Shown piece by piece: positions 12,701 to 22,775 of a stretch of 64,000 nt of DNA. The DNA lies in the NCBI GenBank assembly GCA_028095005.1, contig CM051459.1, positions 318,124,513 to 318,188,512 of the forward strand. Direction: 5' to 3'. The notes under the pieces were generated by a model, which made no database searches, was not told where the DNA came from, and saw only the letters and a list, made by a program, of their open reading frames with translations. Every line of letters begins with the position of its first letter. Within the stretch, counting starts at the first letter, position 1. The translations under genes and the position numbers were made by a program. This DNA is from Rhynchospora pubera (taxonomy: Eukaryota; Streptophyta; Magnoliopsida; Poales; Cyperaceae).

Positions 12701-13521
12701 AAATTATAGGAGGTGATTAGGTGAAGGGGTTGCACCCCTTGTCACTGACTCAGTCGCCATTAACGAAGCAAGTACTTTCGCTTAACTCCTAAACAAAAGA
12801 TAAATATGAATATATGTTCCTCCTGATTAACAACCTACATTTGTGACGTCAAAAAAGTTGCACATTCATATAGTTGTTCTCACAAATTTTTACTTTCGTT
12901 TTGCAATAAATGGTCAAAATTGACCTTGTTCTGTTACAAATTAAACTCAGAGAGTTCTGAGTGCCCAATGCCTTTTGGGGAACTTACATTAAACATGCTA
13001 TAAGCCATAATTTTGTCTTACTTTATTTTGTTTTTTTATCTTTCCAAGTGTAAAATATTAAGAACGCAGGCTGGTACTAAATAAATCAAGGATCAGCTTG
13101 ATAACTTCAACTCCAACAAAAATAGCCGAATAATATTCTATTCCCACTATAATATGATGTCAAACACAAAATTGAATTTGTAAATAATAAAAAATAGCCT
13201 ATTTGAATATTTTACAATTTTATTTCATTGATAGCAGAAGAGAGTAATAATTCATACCAAAGTAGCTAGAGTTCTAGTATTACAAAATACATTTTACAAG
13301 TGTAATGATTCATATCAATATCTAGTACTATTTTACTAGTGTAACTATTTGAAAATACATTTTTGTGATATTCTTTGTGTCGTGAAAGGAGCTGAAATAT
13401 ATAACTATAGTAACATTTTTTGTTAACGCATTTGTATTATTTTAGGAACTTAAAAATTATATATAGCTGAACTTTAGCAAAGATATCACCAATCAAAAGG
13501 GGAAAAAAAAATCAAGAAAAT
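9778..13521. other. Unassigned intergenic region
   Basis: There is no convincing gene or element boundary. One minus-strand segment (about 11283-11330) looks like a small exon: a TTTCTTGCATTTTCAG acceptor, 48 open bases and then GTGTGA. Without other exons it cannot be called a gene. A GC-richer patch at about 11920-12260 gives reading frames on both strands without recognisable motifs. Confidence 0.4.
12607..12679. repeat. Short hairpin with perfect 13-bp inverted repeat
   Basis: CCGTTTGGATCCC at 12607-12619 is exactly complementary to GGGATCCAAACGG at 12667-12679, enclosing 47 bp. The flanks (AGCC ... AGCC) and the CCAAACGGA word match the termini of the repeats at 1552-1695 and 62300-62450, so this may be a very short foldback MITE. 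Confidence 0.6.
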
Positions 13522-13618
13522 GGAAATTGATTACTGCCATCTGTAGTTTTGCCATCTTGCCATCGCTAAATATAAAAGTGAACATATACAGCAAACAAAG
13601 TGAACATATAGACGATTT

Positions 13619-13992
13619 TGTGAGAAATACTGCAGAATATCATAGTATGGATCGAATGCGTGGCACTAAATTATTAAAGCAAAATTGACAAGTTGTCCTT
13701 ATAAGTTGTATACTTGAGACGGAGTGTTAAAACATGAAGTGTGGTGATGTGTGCTGCCACAAAAGATAAAAAATAGGGCATTCGACCCTGTGTTCGGCCG
13801 AATGGTATCCCGAACACGCGGCCGAATGGTACCCAGAATGGCGCGTCTCTGGTGATAGAAGGAAGGTTCTAGGCTGCCTTAACTTGGAAATAAGGCTAGC
13901 ATGTCCAGGGCTATGTTTTCTAGTGTGAGGATACAAAATTGTAAAGAAATAAAAAAGAAATAATGGGAAATAATTGGAAAGAGATGTGTGTC
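13619..13992 (+). repeat. 5' LTR, truncated at its 3' end
   Basis: It matches the first 370 bp or so of the 3' LTR and stops at GAGATGTGTGTC, so roughly 285 bp and the primer-binding site are lost. It contains TTCGGCCGAATGG words with local palindromes (CATTCG ... CGGCCGAATG). Confidence 0.75.
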
Positions 13993-15205
13993 CAAGTCGG
14001 TTTTGAAGCAACAAATATGGTCAGTTTTGAATGGGTGGTAAATTGGTTAGTTTTGAAGCAACAAATAGCCGAATGGGTGGTAAATTGGTCAGTTTTGAAG
14101 CAACAAATATGGTCCAAGTCGGGTCTAAGGATATGGCCTACACTGGGTCATGATGGTGGTCAAAATCTGGTCAAGTAAAAGGGTCCAAGTCAGGTCCTGC
14201 AAAGAGGATCTAAGTCGGGTCCAACAAGAAAAAAAAAAGTTACATGTATAACCAAATATCTCTCTCACGGGGAGAGCAAAATTGAGAGAGATCTTTGGTA
14301 TTAATCAAGACGTGGCCCATGGCGGGTCAAGAAGAAAGGCCTAAGTTAGGTCTGAAATTCTCTTCAAGTTGGGGAGTTGAATGTCTTCAGGTCGAGGACA
14401 TGTGAAGTCAAGAATTAATCAAGTATGCAAGCCACCAAATATCCCTCTTAAGGGGAGAGTTGATGTGAGAGAAATATTTGGTGTCCAAGACGAATATCAA
14501 GAGAACAAACTCAAGTCAAGTGGTTCTAGTCATGTCATATGGTCCAGGTTGGATCAAGTGGTCAAGGCGAGTCAAGACTTAGACCTTAATCCAAGTAATG
14601 AAGATATACTCAAGGAATACTCGGGTCGAGCACAGGTGTGCTCGAGTCGAGTGGATATCGTATTATGCAATGGATTCTACAAGATAGTCAAGAAGGTAAA
14701 GATCAAGTCATGTGCGAGTCAAGCAATAGTGCTCAAGTCTAACACATGTCAGGTCAAAGGATTTGAAGCCATTAGAAGAAGAAGAAGTTAGAGACGTGAT
14801 GCGAGCGGAGAAGATTAAGAGTAATCTACTTGGAATAAGGTTAGTAAAAAATATCTCTCATGTGTGATGATATGAATGGTGAAGGTGACTTAAAGTAAAA
14901 GGGTTACTTGGCTTTGGTGCACGGGGTGTGCCAAGAGGGCACAGACCGGGCAAAATGATTTGTTGCAAGGCACTAGAGTCTAGCACAACATGTGTGACTC
15001 GTGCCAAGTGAAGAAATTGATCCATCTGGCGGTGTGTGTCGTCGTTGTGTGTGCAACTCATGGAAGATATGAAACAAAGAAATTGGTGGCATGTCTGTGC
15101 CAATGAAGATAAAAGGTGTGTGCCTTAGAAAACGGTGTGTACCGGTGTGCAACACTCCATGCAAGTGAGACATGACAAGTCAGTACATGTCCACTTGAGG
15201 GGGAG

Positions 15206-15870
15206 TGTGAGAAATGCTGCAGAAGATCATAGTATGGAACGAATGCGTGGCACTAAATTATTAAAGCAAAATTGACAAGTTGTCCTTACAAGTTGTATAC
15301 TTGAGACGGAGTGTTAAAACATGAAGTGTGGTGGTGTGTGCTGCCACAAAAGATTAAAAATAGGGCATTCGGCCCTATGTTCGGCCGAATGGCATCCCGA
15401 ACACGCGGCCGATTGGTACCCAGAATGGCGCGTTAACTTTGGTGATAGAGGAAGGTTCTAGGCTGCCTTAACTTGAAAATAAGGCTAGCATGTCCAGGGA
15501 CTATGTTTCCTTGTGTGAGGATACAAAATTGTAAAGAAATAAAAAAGAAATAATGGGGAATAATTGGAAAGAGATGTGTGTCTCCATAGGATAGTTTCCT
15601 ATTTAATATTCATCTTCTCCATGTAATATGTATCTCAGACATTAATAAAAAATAATAGAAAAAGAGTGTGTGTGTAGAGGACGTAGGCACCAAGTTGGTG
15701 TTGAATCTCGTTAAATCTCGTGTCTCTTTGTATCTATTGTGTGATTATCTACTCTGAGATCCTCGTACTGAATAACTCTAAGGGCACAGTTCTTGTGCAG
15801 TTGCACTTGGATCGTGCCTCCTCGAACCCAAAATCTAACTTCCGCTGCGTAGACGCTCGAATTCTTAACA
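15206..15870 (+). repeat. 3' LTR, 665 bp
   Basis: It starts TGTGAGAAATGC and ends TTCTTAACA, followed by TSD copy GATCT at 15871-15875. The polypurine tract lies immediately upstream. Confidence 0.75.
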
Positions 15871-16201
15871 GATCTAAGTGAACACATACAAATAAATAAG
15901 TTCAATGAAAATAAGTTGAATATGCATGTAAATTCTGAACAAATGATGACAACACTATTTTTTTTGTAAATGTTCACTTAGATCGTCTATATGTTCACCT
16001 TGTTTGCTGTATATGTTCACTTTATATTTAGTAATGACAAAGATGGCAGAACATGGCAGTTATCATTCCTGCAAGGGAATTATTCATGCTTCTCTGTATT
16101 TTTTTTTCATTCCCATTAAAATTTTCGTCCACTAATTATATCCCAATAAATAAATATGTCATTTTTGCTCTCTCATTCAACAAGTTGGATTAAAAAGTAT
16201 T

Positions 16202-17552
16202 CGGGGGTGATAAGGATCATCCCCGATATTCCTCATTCCCATCATCCCCACGCGTTTTCTCTATTTTTGACTCTACGCGTTTTCTATTTCTGAAAATTGC
16301 TCTGTTTTTCTCCCTGCCGTGTACGCTCGTCCCAGCCCTCCCACGTACGCTCCCCTGCAGCGTACGCTCGCCCCCCCTCCCACCCTCCCGCGTATGCTCC
16401 CCAACCCCCACCCTTCCGCGTACGCCCCCCTCCCCCCCACCCTCTGATAATATCATACTCTCACACACACAATATATATTGATTATAAATGTTGAGGTTA
16501 AATATTTAACTGTTGAAGTTAATATATATGTCAACTTCAACAATTTAAATATGCTCACTTCCAATATTACCTTCAACATTTAAATATGCCAAGTTCAACA
16601 ATTATATATATTAACTTCAACAGTTATATATATTAACTTCAACAGTTACATATATAACATATTACTTGCATATACTCGGAAGAAAGACAGAGTGTTGTTC
16701 CAGCAGTTATAACTTCAATATATAACTTCAGCAGTTACACATATTAACTTCAACAGTTATATATATTAACTTCAACAGTTATATATATTAACTTCAACAG
16801 TTACATATATAACATATTACTTACATATATAACTTCAATAACTTCAATATATAACTTCAGCAGTTACACATATTAACTTCAACAGTTATATATATTAACT
16901 TCAACAGTTACATATATAACATATTACTTGCATATATAACTTCAATAACTACATATATAACTTCAGCAGTTACACATATCTAACTTCAACAATTATATAT
17001 ATTAACTTCAACAGTTATATATATTAACTTCAACAGTTACATATATAACATATTACTTGCATATATAACTTCAATAACTACATATATAACTTCAGCAGTT
17101 ACACATATTAACTTCAACAGTTATATATATTAATTTCAACAGTTATATATATTAACTTCAACAGTTACATATACAACATATTAACTTTAACAATTACATA
17201 TATAACTTCAACAATACATATATTAACTTCAACAATTACGATATTGTATTTAACATTTAAATATATTAACTTCAACAGTTATGAAGTGTTGAAGGAGGAA
17301 GAGGAGAAGGGTGGGGGGGACGATGTACATGGGAGGGAGGAGGGGGAGGGGGGACCGCGTATGTGGGAGAGAGGAGGGGGGAGAGGAGAGGGGGGACTGC
17401 GTAAGTGGGAGGGAGGACAGGGCAGGGGAGGGAGAACGCGTACAGAGGAGGGGGAGGTGATAGAGTGTACGCGTGGGGAGAGAGGGATTTGTTACGTACG
17501 CGTGAGGATGACGAGGATGATAGTATCTTAGAGATGGTCCTAAGCAATTTCG
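16202..17552. mobile_element. Foldback Mutator-like non-autonomous element with minisatellite core
   Basis: A perfect 9-bp direct repeat, AAAAGTATT, flanks it (16193-16201 and 17553-17561), the TSD length of Mutator-like elements. The ends are imperfect inverted repeats: ATAAGGATCATCCCC ... CATCATCCCCACGCG at the left, and the complement of CTTAGGACCATC ... GTCATCCTCACGCG at the right. The arms are unusually pyrimidine/purine and CG-rich, with repeated CGCGTACGC words, and they enclose an AT-rich minisatellite. It encodes nothing supportable; the Pro- or Gly-rich frames in the arms reflect composition. Confidence 0.55.
16495..17285. repeat. AT-rich minisatellite, units of TTAACTTCAACAGTTATATA type
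   Basis: A ~22-bp motif (TTAACTTCAACAGTTATATA and variants with ACATATATAAC or GCAGTTACACA) is repeated dozens of times. A higher-order pattern also shows, because the block containing ACATATTACTTGCATATATA recurs. It forms the centre of the foldback element. Confidence 0.85.
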
Positions 17553-18081
17553 AAAAGTATTGGCGAAGAAACAGAGGTTGCGTTGACCGAGTCAACGGTA
17601 CCGAAGCTCGCTCGTTGAGCAGATTAAATTTACGGTTAATTACCTAATTCAAAATTTAACCCAAAAATAGCGTAGTTTAAAAATTATCGGTGCTTATGGA
17701 AGCACTAAAATTCTAAAAAGGTATCTTTTTTGGTGATTTACAAATTTGTTATGTTTCATGCACTTCTGTTGTGAATTATTAGCTGCATGCATTACAATTC
17801 TTGCTACCGTTCTATTATCAATATCACTTTTAGTATGAGCTACCAAAATTTCGTACTGATGGCATGAATGCATTTTCATCATGATGCACCTGACATTAAT
17901 AAAAAGTATAAACAAATAATTAATCATGTCTTCCTAAAATGTGTTTTGGATATAAAAGTCTTTATCACTTTTGAAGTGCATCTTTGTTGACCGTTATTAG
18001 AGCACTTATTAGAGCATCCAAACAAAATAAGATGATAGAGGAAATTGAAATTTCTAAGTGTGCGAGTATCTGTGTGTTCAC
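17553..18081. other. Unassigned AT-rich spacer
   Basis: Nothing codes here. The first part (about 17575-17640, TGACCGAGTCAACGGTACC) resembles 63306-63350 (CTAGTCAACGGTACCC), so some dispersed repeat is present. Confidence 0.4.
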
Positions 18082-18296
18082 CAATGTTTTGAAAATCGGA
18101 CCGGACATCGAATCGGCAATGTTGTTGGTTCGATGGTTCAATCAGTTCGACCGGTCGAATCAGTGGAGAGAACCGGATTATATCAATATAATGATATGAT
18201 ATTTAAATAAATAAAAATATCATTTAACACAAAAGCCATTCTATTGTAGTGGTTAAAGGGCTTGTTTTCTTTGCCTAACAACCCAACTAAAAGTAA

Positions 18297-18330
18297 CTAG
18301 CAGGATCTCGCGCGTTGCGCGATCTATTTT
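18297..18330 (-). mobile_element. Helitron 3' terminus (minus strand)
   Basis: On the minus strand, GATCGCGCAACGCGCGAGATC (a near-perfect hairpin) is followed by CTGCTAG and then T. This is the canonical plant Helitron 3' end in an A|T context. The 5' end should lie at higher coordinates. I could not place it, partly because a MULE inserted at 19505. Confidence 0.65.
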
Positions 18331-19495
18331 ATTTTATTTTATAATTTGAATCAATAAAGTAGTATACCGTTGGAACAAATAAGAAAAATGCTTAAAGGAT
18401 AGAAAATTTTAAATTTTTGAATAAGTGTCATATCGTCCGTTATTCGATTTTGAGATAATTTTTCTCTGAGACAATTTTTTACTTACTGTCATATTGTCGC
18501 AAAGAATAAAGGCCTTAAAAATACAGTTGAGTTTACAACTTATATAATTGAATATGCTTGAATCTACAACTCGTATAATTGAAGGGGAGAAAGATAGGTT
18601 AAATCCATGGCACCACCAATAAAAAAGCACAAAACCAAAAATAGAACTCTGATGTCATCTCAGCCTGTATTTATATATACTGTTATAACAAATAACAATT
18701 CCCAATTTATAAAAAATGAGGGCTAGACCCCCATTTTTTACTAAAAAAAACAATTCCCAATGCTCATAAATTTTCTTGCAATATCGAGGTTAAAGAATAA
18801 AAAATAAAGCACCATTATAATCAGGAAACAAATAAATGTTGGATTTTAAGAAAGAGAAACACTCAGATTTGATACTTAAATTATTTATAGCAATATACTC
18901 AGCTTTACAATGAAAATTATTTGAACATTCAAAACGTAAAAGCTTTAGCATCAATAAATGTAATCTAATATTTATAGCATCCACATAATTTAGCCTGCAC
19001 AAATAAATCTATAAAAACGATGAACTGTTTTATAAGATAAAATAAAATTCTGTGCAATTCTTAAAATACGAAAATTCATGCGAAATATTTTAAAATGTTG
19101 GATAATAGGAAATTTTGTAGCAGGAAATTATCATAAATTTTATGAGCATTCATATAAGATTTGATGGAAAGATGAATTTAATATAGCATCCAACAACAAA
19201 AAATTCAAAAATATTTTTTTTAATTTATAAAAATGAATAACATAACATGAGTAAATAAATACATTTCGGCATTTAAATAACGGCTATTTATGAAGGGATT
19301 GGAACAATTTAAAGGCTAAAAGATATTTTTTATTACATTAATAAAATAATATGAGTGATAAAAAAATAACATATTGTTTATATGCCGACTACATCAACAT
19401 GTACAGATTGTATAGATATTTATTATATTATTATGCTATATGTCTGTGTATATATATGTATAAAATGGAGAGCACAAAAAGGATGGTTGGTAGAT
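18331..19495. other. AT-rich sequence, probably Helitron body
   Basis: There are no supportable genes. A short hairpin (AAAAAATGAGGG ... CCCCCATTTTTT, about 18712-18741) is visible. The region ends at the MULE TSD. Confidence 0.4.
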
Positions 19496-19504
19496 GGTTT
19501 TCTG

Positions 19505-19683
19505 CCGAAATTATTTAATATAAAAATTCAGTCACAAAAAAATTTAATAGAAAGAATTATTTTTTTTAATAAGAAGAAAGTTCCAACGCGTTTATAAACC
19601 GCGCCTCTCTCTTTCCTCTCGAACGCGTTTTATAAACGCGCTACAAGTCTTAAAACGCGTTTATAAAACGCGCTAGAAGGCTG
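19505..19683 (+). repeat. Left TIR of the MULE (~180 bp)
   Basis: It pairs with 26535-26717 across its length with few mismatches and small indels. It contains three palindromic motif copies (19586-19603, 19622-19641 and 19654-19673) and a CTCTCTCTTTCCTCTC stretch conserved in both TIRs. Confidence 0.9.
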
Positions 19684-19802
19684 CAGTGATTGCGGCGAAA
19701 GTTTTTGACTTTGCGCGTTATTTTCTGATTTTACGCGTTTATAAAACGCGTAAGAAGTCTTCTTACCCTTTTATAAAACGTGTTCGAGAGATCTAATTTC
19801 CA

Positions 19803-19810
19803 TATAAATA
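19803..19810 (+). promoter_or_regulatory. TATA box upstream of the MULE hairpin
   Basis: TATAAATA in the context CCATATAAATACACAACC, 85 bp before the 5' arm of the hairpin. The identical octamer drives the divergent small gene (21018-21025). Confidence 0.6.
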
Positions 19811-19894
19811 CACAACCTTCTGTCGTCCAAAATAAAAAAAAAGGAAAAAATTAGAGTAAAACAAGAGTTAGATGGTGAAATGCAAAATAATATT

Positions 19895-19995
19895 AGTTGG
19901 TGCGAAACTAATAGCCATAAGGGTTGTATGCGACACACTTATTCACTGATATAGAGTCGCACACAATCCTTATGGCTATTAATATTCCACCAACT
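19895..19995 (+). ncRNA. MIRNA-like hairpin inside the MULE
   Basis: Two 40-nt arms (19895-19934 and 19956-19995) are complementary at about 34 of 40 positions around a 21-nt loop. The best-paired core is AATAGCCATAAGGGTTGTATG against CACAATCCTTATGGCTATT, a ~21-nt duplex with few mismatches, which is the size and geometry of a plant miRNA/miRNA* pair. A TATAAATA box lies 85 bp upstream on the same strand. Pairing continues weakly outward. It could equally be a young inverted repeat yielding siRNAs. No target can be named from the window. Confidence 0.5.
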
Positions 19996-20617
19996 TTAAA
20001 ATAAAAACTTTCCCGTGGAATCTGTTATTACGTGTAGAGGGCGGTTTGTTGGGCTGTGTCTTCGAGCCATAACACCGCAGCCGACATCCTTGGATGAGAA
20101 TCTGCATACATGCAGTCATCTTCATCCAAGTCTCAGAAAAAGAGGGGGTCAATATGACAATCAGTCGCCCGACTCTTCTCTATTAGTTGCGGTGATGTTT
20201 TCTCTTCCCACCCTTAGCAATTGATCTTCTACAATTTTTTTTTATGTGGTTCAAAATTTTAATATCATATATTTTGTAATTTTTTTTATTGTGTATTGTG
20301 TGGTTCAAAATTTTAATAAATTGTAATTTTTAATTTGTATTGTGTTTTTGATCATAATGTTCATTGAGTTGTAATGTCTACTATAATTTAAATAAATATT
20401 AAGTCTCTTAATATTAATATTTCGAATTTCACAAAAAAATGAAAATGGATAAAATAAAAACTAAAATAAATTAGATAATAAAACTTACAACACATATACT
20501 ACACGAATTAATACATATACTAAAACACGAATTAATACATATACTAAAACATAAAAGAAAACAGATAATAATAGAACACACAATAATAAAAACATCTAAT
20601 TATAGAAAACCTAATAA

Positions 20618-20923
20618 TCAGTCCAAATGATATATGTCATTTCCATTTAACGGGTGATTTTCAAATCCAGGAGGACATGCCTGTTGTAAACGCAACCAAA
20701 CGATTCCATCTCCACGTCGGACATGATATCCTTCATCCCTCTTAACTACATCAGTCCAATATTTCGGCCCTCTCACTTCAAAAACGTCGCGTTGAAAAAC
20801 CTTCACGTAAAATTTGTCGGAAGGATAGTGCAAGTAGACGTGCCGAAGAATATCTCGTTTACTTATTCGTCCATCTCCTTGTAGAAGCACACCGGTACAA
20901 ACATGACGTGGTTTAGTTGACAT
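20618..20923 (-). CDS. 101-residue accessory protein of the MULE, unknown function
   Basis: I do not recognise this protein. The frame starts at an ATG 95 bp downstream of a perfect TATA box (21018-21025, minus strand), runs uninterrupted for 101 codons and ends in TGA, in strong contrast to the broken transposase beside it. The product is charged and basic in its middle (KRD, VKVFQRD, HVRRGD), with alternating hydrophobic and charged residues suggesting a small beta-rich fold. It has no signal peptide or membrane segment. It is divergent from the 84-residue gene at 21418 and shares a ~490-bp intergenic region holding five palindromes. By position it could be a MULE accessory factor comparable to VANB/VANC, but I see no sequence link to those. 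Confidence 0.55.
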   Translation of the reverse strand: MSTKPRHVCTGVLLQGDGRISKRDILRHVYLHYPSDKFYVKVFQRDVFEVRGPKYWTDVVKRDEGYHVRRGDGIVWLRLQQACPPGFENHPLNGNDIYHLD

Positions 20924-21017
20924 TATGTTTTCTCGGTTTCTTTTCTCTGCGTAACTTCTCTAAAGTTTTGGTTTTTGATTTCTGAATTTTCGACGTGAAT
21001 TTGCGGAGAAGGATGAC

Positions 21018-21025
21018 TATTTATA
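21018..21025 (-). promoter_or_regulatory. TATA box of the 101-residue gene
   Basis: TATAAATA on the minus strand (CTATAAATAG), 95 bp before the ATG at 20923. Distance and sequence are canonical for a plant core promoter. Confidence 0.7.
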
Positions 21026-21040
21026 GACTCAACCCTTATT

Positions 21041-21325
21041 ACCCGTTTATAAAACGCGTAATAAGGTTTGAGCGCGTTTTATAAACGCGTAAGAAGGGCT
21101 AAGTTAATGGAATTCAATACTTTCGCAGGCTGTCAGTCTGTATTACTGTTTTACCTGGACTACACCTTCGTACGCGTTTATAAAACGCGTTCGAAGGCTT
21201 CAACGCGTTTTATAAACGCATACGAAGGTGGTGTCCACTTTTTGAGCAGCGTGATACTATGTTTGAGCAGCTTTTTATAGCGCGTTTTTTGAGCAGACCC
21301 CTATTCTAGCGCGTTTTATAAACGG
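21041..21325. promoter_or_regulatory. Five palindromic CGCG motifs in the divergent promoter
   Basis: Copies lie at 21041-21060, 21071-21090, 21170-21190, 21202-21221 and 21309-21325. Each is a variant of ACGCGTTTATAAAACGCG, a perfect or near-perfect palindrome with CpG-rich ends. They sit between the two divergent TATA boxes, where regulators of both genes would bind. ACGCGT/ACGCGC also matches the CGCG box bound by plant CAMTA factors, so host control is possible. Confidence 0.65.
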
Positions 21326-21338
21326 CTAAATAATTGCC

Positions 21339-21346
21339 TATATATA
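21339..21346 (+). promoter_or_regulatory. TATA box of the 84-residue gene
   Basis: TATATATA in CCTATATATATCTC, 72 bp before the ATG at 21418. A pyrimidine- and CAA-rich leader follows, as in typical plant 5' UTRs. Confidence 0.65.
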
Positions 21347-21417
21347 TCTCAATTCGTTCTCCTATTTCGTATCACAAAATCACAAACAAAAGACGCGTAA
21401 AATCAGAAATTTGAGAA

Positions 21418-21672
21418 ATGGAGAAGGACCAAAACAATAATAAGATGGGGGAGGAAACATCCAAGGTGGGGGAGGGAACACCTAATGTGGTAGCAAAAAG
21501 GATCCCATTATACGGCCCTCCGAAGAGAAGGGCCGTCTCGGCTGTACGTCGTTTCCCTCCAAGCTGTGGCAGGAGCCCTGATTTTAGTATGGGGGTTAAA
21601 ATAGATGAGAGTTCTAGTGAGAATAAGGAGGAGGAGAAGAATAAAGAGGTTAAGGAAGTGGAGAAAAATTAG
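21418..21672 (+). CDS. 84-residue MULE accessory protein with SUVH-like FPPxCGR motif
   Basis: This small intact frame opens with ATG 72 bp after a TATA box. It has a polar N-terminus (about 1-25), a basic central block (about residues 33-53) containing KRRAVSAVRRFPPSCGR, and a Glu/Lys-rich C-terminal tail (about 63-84) that may form a charged helix. From memory, the central block closely resembles the (K/R)VSAVRDFPPGCGR motif repeated in the N-terminal regions of plant SUVH-type H3K9 methyltransferases. There is no SRA, SET or membrane segment. It is encoded on the strand opposite the transposase, within the MULE and divergent from the 101-residue gene. It could be a decoy or partner for silencing factors, or only a captured fragment; the motif comparison is recalled, not searched. 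Confidence 0.6.
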   Translation: MEKDQNNNKMGEETSKVGEGTPNVVAKRIPLYGPPKRRAVSAVRRFPPSCGRSPDFSMGVKIDESSSENKEEEKNKEVKEVEKN

Positions 21673-22255
21673 AGTTTAATTGTGCTAGAATAATGGAATT
21701 TATCTATTTTATTTTCTATGAAATTTAATTTGTAATATGAACTTCATATCTAGAATTTATGTTATTGTATGAATTTATATTTTATCTATGTTTTAATTAA
21801 TTATCTAAATTATTGTGTATGAATTTATGTTTTATCTATGTTTTAATATTCATAACTAATTAATATAAAAATTAAAAAAAATTTCCATTACAATATTCAG
21901 AACCCATTAATATAAAAATTAATAATCATTTCCATTACAATAACTCTCATTAATATGAAAACAACGATTTAAATTAATAACAATTTTAATTACAATAATT
22001 CTCATTAATATGAAAACAAGGATTTGCGGAGACTCATGGACTGTTGCCCAATTCTGCGAGAACCTTCGACAGTCGTCGAGTTCTTCCCTAATTGGATCGG
22101 CAGAACTCTACCGCCCATTATCCATGATCGTAGGCAGCAGAGTATTGGTCTACCTCAGATGATGATGAAGTTAGCGAGCTGTCCATCTGGGTCGACCTTC
22201 GTACATAATAACAGATTCCACCGGAAAATCTCTTATTATAATTTCGCACTGATTA

Positions 22256-22335
22256 ACATTGAGAGGTGAGAATGAGAGAGGTGAGAATGAGAGATGAGAA
22301 TGACATTCAGAGGTGAGAATGAGAGATGTGAGATG
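22256..22335. repeat. GAGAGGTGAGAATGA minisatellite
   Basis: Imperfect tandem copies of GAGAGGTGAGAAT(G) lie between the plus-strand small gene and the palindrome array. Confidence 0.7.
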
Positions 22336-22436
22336 AGATTTGCGGCTTGGGTTCGGTTTATAAACTGAAATGGTGAAAGAAAAAGACAAGAAAGTAGGGC
22401 TTGAACCCGTTCTTAAAACGGGTACAAAGCCTTTTA

Positions 22437-22775
22437 ACGCGTTTTATAAAAGGGTAAAGCCTTTTAGCGCGTTTTATAAAAGGGTAAAGCCTTTTAACGC
22501 GTTTTATAAAAGGGTAGAAAGCCTTTGAACGCGTTTTATAATAGGGTAAAACCTTTTAACGCGTTTTATAAAAGGGTAGAAAGCCTTTTAGCGCGTGCCT
22601 CAGTCTTTACATGAAGTGATTGTGGATAAAATATATGAATGCAATCCCCATCAAAATCGGCACCAAATGGAGAGAGCAGATTAACGGATTGATCTTCACA
22701 GTATAGTCGGATGAACTAATGAGTACAAGGCCTTTTAGCGCGTTTTATAAAAGGGTACAAAGCCTTTTAGCGCTA
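22437..22775. repeat. Tandem array of CGCGTTTTATAAAAGGG units
   Basis: About five units of ~30 bp (GCGCGTTTTATAAAAGGGTA plus AAAGCCTTTTA) lie at 22437-22595, with more copies at about 22736-22775. They are half-palindromic relatives of the motif at the ends and promoters. They lie between the 3' ends of the 84-residue gene and the transposase gene, away from the TIRs, so they are not simply TIR remnants. A 50-bp segment (GAGTTAATTAACTGCTTCTC ...) is also duplicated at about 22777-22875. Confidence 0.8.

Larger units (their letters stand above)
13619..15870 (+). mobile_element. Decayed Copia-type LTR retrotransposon, internally deleted
   Basis: Two related LTRs (13619-13992 and 15206-15870) both start TGTGAGAAAT; the 3' LTR ends TTCTTAACA. 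The 3' LTR is preceded by a polypurine tract, CTTGAGGGGGAG, the usual Copia form. The flanks GATTT and GATCT are a TSD with one mismatch. The interior (13993-15205) is only 1.2 kb and has no gag, protease, integrase or reverse transcriptase. It contains ~48-bp direct repeats near 14000-14110 and many AAGTCGGGTC-like words. The element is dead or non-autonomous. Confidence 0.75.
13522..16069. mobile_element. Foldback MITE (~290 bp without its insert), interrupted by a Copia-type element
   Basis: The left arm (13522-13618: CTGCCAT ... CTAAATATAAA ... GTGAACATATACAGCAAAC ... GTGAACATATAGACGAT) is the imperfect reverse complement of the right arm (about 15962-16069). Removing the LTR element at 13619-15870 and one TSD leaves about 290 bp that would fold along its whole length. 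GTGAACATATA is also repeated directly within each arm. The superfamily is uncertain because I did not find a clear TSD. Confidence 0.65.

Noticed and set aside
17244..17647. Gly/Arg-rich and Pro-rich ORFs
   Set aside because: Products of purine- or pyrimidine-rich foldback arms read in all phases.
18240..18296. tRNA-like A-box (TAGTGGTTAAAGGGC), possible SINE or tRNA
   Set aside because: No B-box at the right distance and no cloverleaf; the sequence is cut by the Helitron end.
20015..20224. 69-codon plus-strand ORF downstream of the hairpin
   Set aside because: Starts with GTG rather than ATG and shows no motif; may be part of the hairpin transcript but is not supported as protein.
22437..22775. 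CRISPR-like appearance of regularly spaced repeats
   Set aside because: Spacing is ~10 bp of similar sequence, not unique spacers, and the context is a plant MULE.
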